This document shows positions 7,867 through 14,641 of a stretch of DNA of 64,000 bases, one piece after another. This stretch comes from Actinomadura physcomitrii (GTDB taxonomy: Bacteria; Actinomycetota; Actinomycetes; Streptosporangiales; Streptosporangiaceae), in the NCBI RefSeq assembly GCF_008923205.2, contig NZ_WBMS02000002.1, forward strand, positions 248,001-312,000, written 5' to 3'. The position numbers and the translations under genes were made by a program. Each line of letters starts with the position of its first letter. The first letter of the stretch is position 1. Below the pieces are notes generated by a model that made no database searches, was not told the DNA's origin, and saw only the letters and a program-made list of their open reading frames with translations.

Positions 7867-7939
7867 GCCTCCGTAGTCCAACGGTAGAGACAGCGGCATG
7901 AGGTGCCGTGTGCTGGGGGTTCGAATCCCTCCGGAGGTA
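7867..7939 (+). tRNA. Atypical tRNA, anticodon GAG (Leu by anticodon, short variable loop)
   Basis: Begins 5 nt after the previous tRNA. Acceptor GCCTCCG pairs with CGGAGGT (one G-U). D stem GTC/GAC has a C13-A22 mismatch as in its neighbour. Anticodon stem GCGGC/GCCGT carries loop ATGAGGT (anticodon GAG at 7900-7902). The variable loop is 5 nt (GTGCT), the T stem GGGGG/CCCTC has loop TTCGAAT, and the discriminator is A. CCA is not encoded. As above, a Leu anticodon sits in a class I body, so identity is doubtful. Confidence 0.7.
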
Positions 7940-7956
7940 CGAGCGGGCTCGCGCAT

Positions 7957-8041
7957 GGGGCGGCGCCGACGCGGGAGAGTCGGGCCTGTCTGTAAAACAG
8001 GTGCTTTGTCTGAGTGGGTTCGAATCCCACCCGCCCCACCA
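7957..8041 (+). tRNA. Atypical tRNA-Tyr-like gene, anticodon GTA
   Basis: Acceptor GGGGCGG/CCGCCCC, D stem CCGAC/GTCGG, anticodon stem CCTGT/ACAGG with loop CTGTAAA (GTA at 7992-7994), 12-nt variable region without an obvious stem, T stem GTGGG/CCCAC with TTCGAAT, and discriminator A followed by encoded CCA. Position 8 is C instead of the near-universal U. The variable region is about the size seen in bacterial tRNA-Tyr but lacks the expected helix. Confidence 0.72.
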
Positions 8042-8056
8042 TTCCCGCCGAAGGCG

Positions 8057-9532
8057 TCAGCGCTGGCGCTCGTGGATGTAGAGCTCCTTGCGGCCGGCGG
8101 GCCCGACGGAGCGGTGGTCGGGCACCGGAAGCTCGTAGCGGACCTTCCGCAGATGGTCGCCGTACTGCCGGTCGGCGTTGTAGACGGACCGGAACTTCCA
8201 GATCGATCTGGCGAAGTTGGTCTGCCCGTGCCACAGGTGGCGGCCCATGATGCCGAGCGTCTGCGCCGCCGCCGCGACGCCGAGGTGCTTGCGGTTCATC
8301 ACCGACTGCGTCTTCACCAGCTCGCGGTAGAACTCATGCAGCGGCAGCTTCGTCGGCACCACCGCGTGCTGGATGTCGAAGAGGCGGTAGTCGCGCGTCG
8401 TCAGCTTGCGCGACTCGGTGTGCCAGATCTCCGTGCCCGGATAGGGCGTCATCACGGTGAGGTTGACGATCTCGGGCACCGACAGCGCCCACTCGCGGAC
8501 GAGCTTGAACCGCCTCGCGTCCCAGGCCGGGTCCACGATCAGGTTGATGGCCACGGTGAGGCCCATCCTGCGGGCGAGTTCCAGGGCCTTGATGTTGGTG
8601 TCGGGGCTCGTCCGCTTGCGGTACCGGTCGAGGCCCTCCTCGTCGAGCGCCTCCATGCCGAGGAACATGTAGTTCAGGCCGAGCCGCCGCCACCGCTCGA
8701 AGACCTCGGGATGGCGCAGCAGCACGTCCGCACGGGTCTCCAGGTAGTACTCCTTGCGGATGCCGCGCCGCTCCACCTCGGCGGCGATCGCGTCGCCGTG
8801 CTCCGGCTTGATGAACGCGACGTCGTCGACGATGAACAGGCCCGGCTCGCGGATCGAGGCGATCTCCTCCGCCGCGGCCTCCGGCGACACCTTCCGGTAC
8901 GTGCGGCCGTAGAACGTCCAGGCGCTGCAGAACGAGCAGTCCCACGGGCAGCCGCGGGTGAACTCGATGGACGCGGCCGGGTCCAGGACGCCGATGAAGT
9001 ACTTGTGGCGGCGCCGGGTCAGGTCGCGGGCCGGACGCGGCGCGTCCAGGCCGTCGAGCAGCAGCGGCACCTTCTTGCAGGTGCCGTCGGCGGTCACGGC
9101 GCCCGGCACCTCGCCGAGGCCGCCGTCGCGGGCGGCCTCCAGCAGCAGCGGCGCCGCCACCTCGCCCTCCCCGCGCAGCACCGCGTCCAGCGCCCCGTTC
9201 GCCTGGTCGAGGACGTGCGCCGCGATGAACGAGACGCTGTGCCCGCCGGCGAAGACGAAGCACTCCGGCAGCCGGCGCTTGACCTCCTTGGCAAGGTCGA
9301 TCATCTCCGGCACGTTGGCCAGGTAGTTGACCCCGAACCCGACGGCCTCGGGCCGGAACTCGCGCAGCTCGCGGCGCAGGTCGTCATGGGTGAAGATCTG
9401 CAGGTCCAGCAGCCGGACCTGGTGGCCGGCGGTGCGCAGCGCCGCGGCGACCCGCTCGACGCCGAGCGGTTCCAGCCGCAGGAAGATCTCCGAGTACATC
9501 AGTCCGCTGGGATGGACCAGGAGAGTGCGCAT
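8057..9532 (-). CDS. hpnR: B12-binding radical SAM enzyme, probable hopanoid C-3 methylase
   Basis: A 491-residue protein with an N-terminal cobalamin-binding Rossmann domain (residues 1-140; opens MRTLLVHPSGLMYSEIFLR) and a radical SAM domain with the cluster motif RGCPWDCSFC near residue 194, followed by SAWTFYGRTYRKVSPE. This local sequence and the domain order match HpnR, which methylates C-3 of hopanoid ring A. The C-terminal region is helical. ATG 9532 has an AAGGGA site 5 nt upstream. No squalene-hopene cyclase or other hpn gene is in the window, so the gene is unlinked here. Other class B-like radical SAM methylases share this architecture, so the exact substrate remains inferred. Confidence 0.78.
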   Translation of the reverse strand: MRTLLVHPSGLMYSEIFLRLEPLGVERVAAALRTAGHQVRLLDLQIFTHDDLRRELREFRPEAVGFGVNYLANVPEMIDLAKEVKRRLPECFVFAGGHSVSFIAAHVLDQANGALDAVLRGEGEVAAPLLLEAARDGGLGEVPGAVTADGTCKKVPLLLDGLDAPRPARDLTRRRHKYFIGVLDPAASIEFTRGCPWDCSFCSAWTFYGRTYRKVSPEAAAEEIASIREPGLFIVDDVAFIKPEHGDAIAAEVERRGIRKEYYLETRADVLLRHPEVFERWRRLGLNYMFLGMEALDEEGLDRYRKRTSPDTNIKALELARRMGLTVAINLIVDPAWDARRFKLVREWALSVPEIVNLTVMTPYPGTEIWHTESRKLTTRDYRLFDIQHAVVPTKLPLHEFYRELVKTQSVMNRKHLGVAAAAQTLGIMGRHLWHGQTNFARSIWKFRSVYNADRQYGDHLRKVRYELPVPDHRSVGPAGRKELYIHERQR

Positions 9533-9657
9533 CGGGTTCCCTTCCCAGGCGCGTCGGCCGTTCGCCGGCGGTCACGGGGCCGCGTCGCCCGGACAGCGGA
9601 CTGTTACCCGTGATAACGGAGAGTTAACGAGTTGGCGCGGCGGCGGGCGCTTAACTA

Positions 9658-10296
9658 ATGTCTGGACATGTGTCCGGGGAACTGTCGACCGAATCCACCC
9701 GCCGCCGCCTGACGCCGCGGCAGGCCGACACGGTGCGGCGCCTCACCGACGCCGCCGTCGAGGAGGTCCGCGACACCGGCTACGACGGGCTGACCGTCCG
9801 CAACGTCGCCCGCCGCGCGGGCGTCGCGCCGGCCACCGCCTACACCTACTTCGCCTCCAAGAACCACCTCATCACCGAGGTGTTCTGGCGGCGGCTCAGC
9901 GCGCTGCCGCCCGTCGGCCCCGTCGAGTCGGGCGGCGGCCGGGACGTCGCCGGCCGCGTCGAGCGGGTGCTGCGCGAGATCGCGCTGCTGGTGTCCGACG
10001 AGCCGGAGCTCGCCGCCGCGTGCACCTCCGCCATGCTCGGCACCGACCCCGACGTCCGGGAACTGCGCGCCCGCATCGGCACCGCGATCCGCACCCGGCT
10101 CAAGGACGCGCTGGCGGACCACGACGACCCCGCCGTCCTCGGCGCGCTGGAACTGGCCTACTCGGGTGCGCTCCTGCACGCCGGCATGGGCTACACCTCC
10201 TACACCCGCATGGCCGACCGGCTCGCCGAGATGGCCCGGCTCATCGTGCCCGGTGGTGACGGGAAGGCCCGGCGGCCACCGGACCGGGCGGTCTAG
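9658..10296 (+). CDS. TetR-family transcriptional regulator
   Basis: A 212-residue regulator. The N-terminal helix-turn-helix reads LTVRNVARRAGVAPATAYTYFASKN, the canonical TetR signature, followed by an all-helical ligand/dimerisation domain with no recognisable ligand specificity. The annotated ATG 9658 has no ribosome site. The palindrome at 9661-9678 lies right at the start, so either the mRNA is leaderless or translation begins at GTG 9670. Autoregulation through this palindrome is inferred, and the same core lies before the SDR gene at 2638. It is divergent from hpnR, so it may also affect hpnR. Its stop codon overlaps that of the convergent DUF3515 gene. Confidence 0.9.
   Translation: MSGHVSGELSTESTRRRLTPRQADTVRRLTDAAVEEVRDTGYDGLTVRNVARRAGVAPATAYTYFASKNHLITEVFWRRLSALPPVGPVESGGGRDVAGRVERVLREIALLVSDEPELAAACTSAMLGTDPDVRELRARIGTAIRTRLKDALADHDDPAVLGALELAYSGALLHAGMGYTSYTRMADRLAEMARLIVPGGDGKARRPPDRAV
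9661..9678. promoter_or_regulatory. Palindrome at the TetR gene start, likely autoregulatory operator
   Basis: TCTGGACA-TG-TGTCCGGG is an imperfect 8+8 inverted repeat (6 of 8 positions match) that shares TCTGGACA-NN-TGTCC with the perfect palindrome at 2638-2655. Binding here would block the promoter or the start codon. Confidence 0.55.
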
Positions 10297-10766
10297 ATCT
10301 GGCCCTCCGGCTTCGCCGGGATCGTCGCCTTGATCGCCGGGGTCAGCTCGATCAGCACGTCCCCGGCCGGCCGGTACTTCGCCGGGACCGTCACCTCCAC
10401 GTACGCCTGCCGCCCCACCGCCGTCCACGTCACCGGACGGTCCACCGGCTGCCCGAACCAGCTGATCCCGTTGATGTCCACCAGCTCCGACGTCTGCCGC
10501 AGCGCGGCCGGGATCGGGACGCCGCAGCGCAGCGCGATCGCCGGCGACCCCCACGCCGCCGTCAGCTGCGAATCGGGCTCGGTGTCCCGCAACGACCGGC
10601 CGTGCACCTTCGCGGGCAGCCGCAGCCCCTCGCAGAGCCGTTGCGTCGCCGCGTCCGGATGCGGGACCGGAACCTCCACCGCCCCGTCCCCGCACGCCGC
10701 GGGCAGCAGCATCAGCGGAGCCAGCAGCACCGGCGCCCAGCGGAACCGGAACCTAGATGTGGACAA
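10293..10766 (-). CDS. DUF3515-type lipoprotein
   Basis: Predicted secreted lipoprotein of about 157 residues. It has a hydrophobic leader (WAPVLLAPLMLLPAAC) whose cysteine follows an imperfect lipobox, then a small domain with a conserved Cys pair region (LCEGLRLP ... LRCGVPIP) and an ISWFGQPV block, typical of actinobacterial DUF3515 proteins. The function of the family is not known. The start is uncertain: a TTG at 10766 would overlap the upstream Lrp gene, and no good ribosome site is visible, so translational coupling to Lrp is possible. The stop codon overlaps the TetR stop on the other strand. Confidence 0.75.
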   Translation of the reverse strand: MSTSRFRFRWAPVLLAPLMLLPAACGDGAVEVPVPHPDAATQRLCEGLRLPAKVHGRSLRDTEPDSQLTAAWGSPAIALRCGVPIPAALRQTSELVDINGISWFGQPVDRPVTWTAVGRQAYVEVTVPAKYRPAGDVLIELTPAIKATIPAKPEGQI

Positions 10767-10986
10767 TGGGGCAGGTGAGGGTGCGCGTGATGCCCTCGAC
10801 CGTCTGGATCTGCGCGACGACGAGCTTGCCCAGCTCGTCCACATTGCGCGCCTCCGCTCGGACGATCACGTCGTAGGGCCCCGTGACGTCCTCCGCCAGG
10901 GTCACGCCGGGAACGCCGGAGATGTGCCCCGCGACCTCGGCCGCCTTGCCCACTTCGGTCTGGATGAGGATGTAGGCCTGCACCAT
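10753..10986 (-). CDS. Stand-alone Lrp/AsnC ligand-binding (RAM) domain protein
   Basis: A 77-residue protein consisting only of the alpha-beta ligand-sensing domain of Lrp/AsnC regulators (MVQAYILIQTEVGKAAEVA ... GPYDVIVRAEA ... GITRTLTCPIVHI), with no DNA-binding domain. ATG 10986 is preceded by GGAGGA. In actinobacteria this small protein is commonly found near thiL and a DUF3515 gene, as here. It may bind amino acids or multimerise with full Lrp proteins; its partner is unknown. Confidence 0.88.
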   Translation of the reverse strand: MVQAYILIQTEVGKAAEVAGHISGVPGVTLAEDVTGPYDVIVRAEARNVDELGKLVVAQIQTVEGITRTLTCPIVHI

Positions 10987-11156
10987 CACGTCCTCCCCGG
11001 GCGGAGAAATAGCCGTCGGACGGTCACCGTATCGTGTTACGCGGCGCGGCGGGCGTCCGGGGGGCGCACAGCGCGCGCACGGGCCGCCGCGAGCCCGGCG
11101 GGACACGAGTGGCCGGGCGGGTGAGGCCGGGCGGTGAGAGGGCGGGAACGGAGCGG

Positions 11157-12077
11157 ATGGGCACCATCGGGGAGCTGGGCGAGTTCGGGCTGATCGGCAG
11201 GCTGACGCGGCGGCTCCCGCAGGGACCGGACGTCCGGCTCGGCCCCGGCGACGACGCCGCGGTCGTCGCCGCCCCCGACGGCCGGGTCGTCGCCACCACC
11301 GACCTGCTCGTCGAGGGGCGGCACTTCCGCCGCGACTGGTCCGGCCCCTACGACATCGGCCGCAAGGCCGCCGCGCAGAACCTCGCCGACGTGGTCGCCA
11401 TGGGCGCCCGCCCGACCGCGCTGCTCGTCGGGTTCGCCGCGCCGCCGTCCACCGACGCCGCCTGGGCCGAACGGCTCTACGACGGCCTCGCCGACGAGTG
11501 CCGCCGCGCCGGCGCGTCCGTCGCGGGCGGCGACGTGGTCGGCGCCCCCGCGGTCACCCTCGCGGTCACCGCGCTCGGCGACCTCGGCGGCGCCGCGCCG
11601 CTCACCCGGTCCGGCGCCCGTCCGGGCGACCTCGTCGCCGTGCGCGGCCGCCTCGGACACGCCTCCGCCGGGCTGGCGCTGCTCACCGAAGGCCGCGACG
11701 GGCCCGCCGAACTGATCGCCGCGCACCGCCGCCCCGAGCCGCCCTACGAGGCGGGCGCCGAGGCGCGGGCCGCGCGCGCGACCGCGCTGCTCGACGTCAG
11801 CGACGGCCTCGTCCAGGACCTCGGGCACCTCGCCGACGCGAGCGGGGTGCGGATCGACGTCGACTCCGCGACACTGGTGGTCCCGGAGTCCCTCGGCCCG
11901 GACGGGCTGCGGCACGTGCTCACCGGCGGCGAGGACCACGGCTTCGCCGGGACCTTCCCGCCGGATTCCCCGCCGCCCCCGTCCTGGAGGGTGATCGGAA
12001 CCGTAGGAGAGGGTGCCGGGGTGCGCGTCGACGGGCGCGTCCCGGACGCCGCCGGATGGGATCACTTCCGGGGGTGA
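11157..12077 (+). CDS. thiL: Thiamine-monophosphate kinase
   Basis: Phosphorylates thiamine monophosphate to thiamine diphosphate, the last step of thiamine biosynthesis. Recognised by the N-terminal GELGEFGLI, the Mg/ATP-binding GPGDDAAVV and [23 protein letters not shown], the glycine-rich [18 protein letters not shown] and the C-terminal [12 protein letters not shown] 11157 is chosen because homologs begin just before the GELGEFGLI block; GTG 11121 is in frame but adds a non-conserved stretch. It is divergent from the small Lrp gene. thiD is about 1 kb downstream, separated by a membrane protein gene. No TPP riboswitch is visible here. Confidence 0.95.
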   Translation: MGTIGELGEFGLIGRLTRRLPQGPDVRLGPGDDAAVVAAPDGRVVATTDLLVEGRHFRRDWSGPYDIGRKAAAQNLADVVAMGARPTALLVGFAAPPSTDAAWAERLYDGLADECRRAGASVAGGDVVGAPAVTLAVTALGDLGGAAPLTRSGARPGDLVAVRGRLGHASAGLALLTEGRDGPAELIAAHRRPEPPYEAGAEARAARATALLDVSDGLVQDLGHLADASGVRIDVDSATLVVPESLGPDGLRHVLTGGEDHGFAGTFPPDSPPPPSWRVIGTVGEGAGVRVDGRVPDAAGWDHFRG

Positions 12078-12178
12078 ACGGCCGGTTGCCACCGGGTGCC
12101 CGCCGGGTGCGCTTTCCTCATCCGGTAGGCATGTTTGGTACTGGTTTGGTATACATCCTGTGATCGAAGAGGAATGGG

Positions 12179-13135
12179 ATGGGACGACACACCAAGCGCG
12201 AGCGACCCGATGACGAGCCCGCGCCGGACGATCCGGCGCCCGCGGGTCCGTTCCTCGGAGCCCCTCCCGGCCCGTCCTTCGAGGCCTTCTCCGGCCCGAC
12301 CGACGACCAGGTGTTCTTCTCCTACGAGCCCTACCCTCCCGCCTCCTCGCCCGCCGCCCCCGCCGGCCCGCCGCCCGTCGCGCAGCGCCAGCACGGCCCT
12401 CCGCAAGCGCACCGCTTCGAGCCTTATCCCGGCGACTACCCGGGCGACCTCCCCGCCGCCATGGCCGGCCGCGACGACCGCGTTCCCGGCGCCTCCCAGC
12501 CGCCCCCCGCGCCCATGGCGGGCACCCGCGCCGACGCCCTCGTGCAAGCGCCGCCCCGGGACCCTGCCGCCTCGTCCGACCGGTCCCCGGGCTCCTCGGG
12601 CTCTCCGGCCTCCACGCGGGCCCGCGTCGCCCGGCTCGTGTCCGCGCTCCCCGTCCCGATGCTGCCGATCGTGGCGCTCGTCATCGCCGTCGGCGTCGTC
12701 GCGTACGCGCTCAGCACCCAGCAGATCTCTTTGAACTTCGCCGGCGGCGCCCCCAAGGACCCGGTCAACCCCCGCGACAGCCAGGTCTCCCAGCGCGGGC
12801 CGGGCAACCGCGCCGGCCGCGCGAGCCGCCCCGACGGGCTCGTCATCGCCTTCCACGTCGTCTCCCGCACGAGCACCGCGTTCCGTGCCACCGGCACCGT
12901 CGCCAACCGGGGCCGGACGACGGTGTCCCGGTGGGCGCTCGCCTTCAAGATCCCGAACGTGACGGTGCGCGCGATCAGCGGCGCGATCGTCGTCAGGACC
13001 GGGCAGCTCGCCTACGTCCGCGGCCGCACGGGCCTCGCGCCGGGGGCCTCCGCCCAGTTCGTCTTCACCGCGAACGGCACGCCGCGCAAGCCGACCTACT
13101 GCATCATGAACAAGCTCGCCTGCGCCATCCTGTGA
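12179..13135 (+). CDS. Membrane-anchored protein with CBM2-like extracellular domain
   Basis: A 318-residue protein. It has a Pro/Asp-rich cytoplasmic region of about 155 residues starting [10 protein letters not shown], one membrane helix ([18 protein letters not shown], about residues 160-178), a basic Gly/Arg/Ser linker, and a C-terminal beta-rich domain. That domain has [24 protein letters not shown] and a terminal Cys pair, which resemble carbohydrate-binding module family 2. Most CBM2 tryptophans that contact cellulose are absent, so sugar binding is not assured. The ribosome site is GAAGAGGAA before ATG 12179. A TATACA box at 12150 may be the -10. It is located between thiL and thiD but is unlikely to share their function. 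Confidence 0.65.
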   Translation: MGRHTKRERPDDEPAPDDPAPAGPFLGAPPGPSFEAFSGPTDDQVFFSYEPYPPASSPAAPAGPPPVAQRQHGPPQAHRFEPYPGDYPGDLPAAMAGRDDRVPGASQPPPAPMAGTRADALVQAPPRDPAASSDRSPGSSGSPASTRARVARLVSALPVPMLPIVALVIAVGVVAYALSTQQISLNFAGGAPKDPVNPRDSQVSQRGPGNRAGRASRPDGLVIAFHVVSRTSTAFRATGTVANRGRTTVSRWALAFKIPNVTVRAISGAIVVRTGQLAYVRGRTGLAPGASAQFVFTANGTPRKPTYCIMNKLACAIL

Positions 13136-13174
13136 CCCCGCGGGCCGGGAACCGCACCGCGCGACAGATCGCCA

Positions 13175-13180
13175 TAAAGT
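13175..13180 (+). promoter_or_regulatory. -10 box of a leaderless thiD transcript
   Basis: TAAAGT lies 7 nt before ATG 13188 and there is no ribosome site, so transcription probably begins at the start codon. Confidence 0.5.
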
Positions 13181-13187
13181 GGACGCC

Positions 13188-14000
13188 ATGCAGCAGAACG
13201 CGTCCGCGCCCCGCCAGGCCCCGCCCCTCGTGCTCACGATCGCGGGCTCGGACTCCGGAGGCGGCGCCGGGATCCAGGCGGACCTGAAGACCATGCTCGC
13301 GCTCGGCGTGCACGGGATGAGCGTCATCGCCGCCGTCACCGCGCAGAACTCCCTCGGCGTCCAGGGCTACTGGGAGCTGCCCGCCGAGGCCGTCCGCGCC
13401 CAGCTCGACTCCGTGCTCTCCGACATCGGCGTGCACGCGATCAAGACCGGGATGCTCGCGTCGACCGTGCTGGTCGAGACCGTCGCCGAGGCGCTCGCCG
13501 CGTCGGACGCCCCGTCCGTCGTGGACCCGGTCGGCGTCTCCAAGCACGGCGACTCGCTGCTCGCGCCGGACGCCGTCGCCGCGGTGCGCTCCGCGCTGCT
13601 GCCCGCCGCGACCGTCGTCACCCCGAACCTGTACGAGGTCGAGCAGCTCACCGGCGTCAAGGTGGTGGACGAGCGGGGCCTGCGCGAGGCCGCCGAGGCG
13701 GTCAAGGCGCTCGGCCCCCGCTGGGTGCTCATCAAGGGCGGCCACCTCCCCGGCGAGCCCGCCGACCTGCTCTTCGACGGCGAGCGCGAGCACCGCTTCA
13801 GCGCGCCGCGGCACGACAACCGGCACACCCACGGCACCGGCTGCACCCTCGCGTCCGCGATCGCCTCCCGCCTCGCGCTCGGCGACGACGTCCCCGCCGC
13901 CGTCGGCGCGGCCAAGGAGTACGTCACCGGCGCGATCGCCGCGGGCTTCCCGCTCGGCGCCGGCATCGGCCCTGTCGACCACGGCTGGCGGTGGCGTTGA
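13188..14000 (+). CDS. thiD: Hydroxymethylpyrimidine/phosphomethylpyrimidine kinase
   Basis: Ribokinase-like enzyme that phosphorylates HMP and HMP-P to make the pyrimidine half of thiamine. Key blocks: [19 protein letters not shown] at the N-terminus, [42 protein letters not shown] and the anion-hole/catalytic [12 protein letters not shown] near residue 220. Length of 270 residues is normal. I chose ATG 13188 over GTG 13179 because TAAAGT immediately upstream would make a leaderless mRNA with the ATG at its 5' end. It is a single gene followed by an 11+11 bp stem-loop. Confidence 0.95.
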   Translation: MQQNASAPRQAPPLVLTIAGSDSGGGAGIQADLKTMLALGVHGMSVIAAVTAQNSLGVQGYWELPAEAVRAQLDSVLSDIGVHAIKTGMLASTVLVETVAEALAASDAPSVVDPVGVSKHGDSLLAPDAVAAVRSALLPAATVVTPNLYEVEQLTGVKVVDERGLREAAEAVKALGPRWVLIKGGHLPGEPADLLFDGEREHRFSAPRHDNRHTHGTGCTLASAIASRLALGDDVPAAVGAAKEYVTGAIAAGFPLGAGIGPVDHGWRWR

Positions 14001-14096
14001 TGCAAGCGTGCTGACTCAATCCCGGCCCGAGGAGCTCGCCTGGCGGCTCGCCCCTCGACCGAGATCGGGCGAGCGCGGCATCGCTTCGCGATCTTC

Positions 14097-14132
14097 CCGG
14101 TGGAGGCTCGCCTCCGGCGTCGCCTCCACCGG
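14097..14132 (+). terminator. Stem-loop after thiD
   Basis: Perfect 11-bp arms CCGGTGGAGGC/GCCTCCACCGG around a 14-nt loop, without a T run, about 100 nt after the thiD stop. Read as a U-less actinobacterial terminator. Confidence 0.5.
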
Positions 14133-14190
14133 CCGGCTAACGCGCTCGCGTGACGGCCGGGCGCCGCGCGTCAAAGGGTCCGGGCACGCG

Positions 14191-14228
14191 AAAACCGGTT
14201 CACCGGGCAGTCCCGATGAACCGGCTCA
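14191..14228 (-). terminator. Rho-independent terminator of rpmB
   Basis: On the minus strand an 8-bp stem (CCGGTTCA/TGAACCGG) directly after rpmB is followed by TTTT. Confidence 0.8.
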
Positions 14229-14245
14229 GGCTCGCGTCCTGCGGG

Positions 14246-14440
14246 TCAGACGGTCGGCTTGACGACCTTGCCGGCCTTGATGCAGGAGGTGCAGGCGTTG
14301 ATCCGCTTGGTGCTGCCGTTCACGACGGCGCGCACGCGCTGGATGTTGGGGTTCCAGCGGCGCGGGGTGCGGCGGTGCGAGTGGGAGACGCGCATGCCGA
14401 AACCGGGTCCCTTGCCGCAGACGTCGCAGACGGAAGCCAC
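14246..14440 (-). CDS. rpmB: 50S ribosomal protein L28 (zinc form)
   Basis: A 64-residue ribosomal protein with both CxxC pairs (VCDVCGKGP and ACTSCIKAG), the zinc-binding C+ form, and the core RVSHSHRRTPRRWNPNIQ. GTG 14440 has GGAG 8-11 nt upstream. Its own terminator lies immediately downstream. It is divergent from the DhaL gene, as in many actinobacteria. Keeping all four cysteines means it is not the zinc-free paralog that is induced by zinc starvation. Confidence 0.96.
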   Translation of the reverse strand: MASVCDVCGKGPGFGMRVSHSHRRTPRRWNPNIQRVRAVVNGSTKRINACTSCIKAGKVVKPTV

Positions 14441-14641
14441 GGGAAACTCCAAGTGGTGTCGATGCTCTACCGGAGCGCCGCCCGTCGCCGCCGCGGGCGG
14501 GGCCGGGCTTCGTGGGCGCTCACTGATCGCGCCTCGGACGAGGCGCACGGATCAGACTAGCCGAACGGCCCCTGACTAAGCGAATCGAAGCCGCGGTCAG
14601 GACGCTGGCGTCCGGCGGCGAGGGCACTGCAAGATTGCCCG

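Noticed and set aside
7583..7876. 97-codon frame overlapping the mini-ORF and first tRNA
   Set aside because: Covers tRNA sequence, Arg-rich, poor start; the tRNA explanation is stronger.
11100..13187. TPP riboswitch for thiL or thiD
   Set aside because: No TPP motif (CUGAGA/ACC-UGA-type core) found upstream of either gene; thiD appears leaderless.
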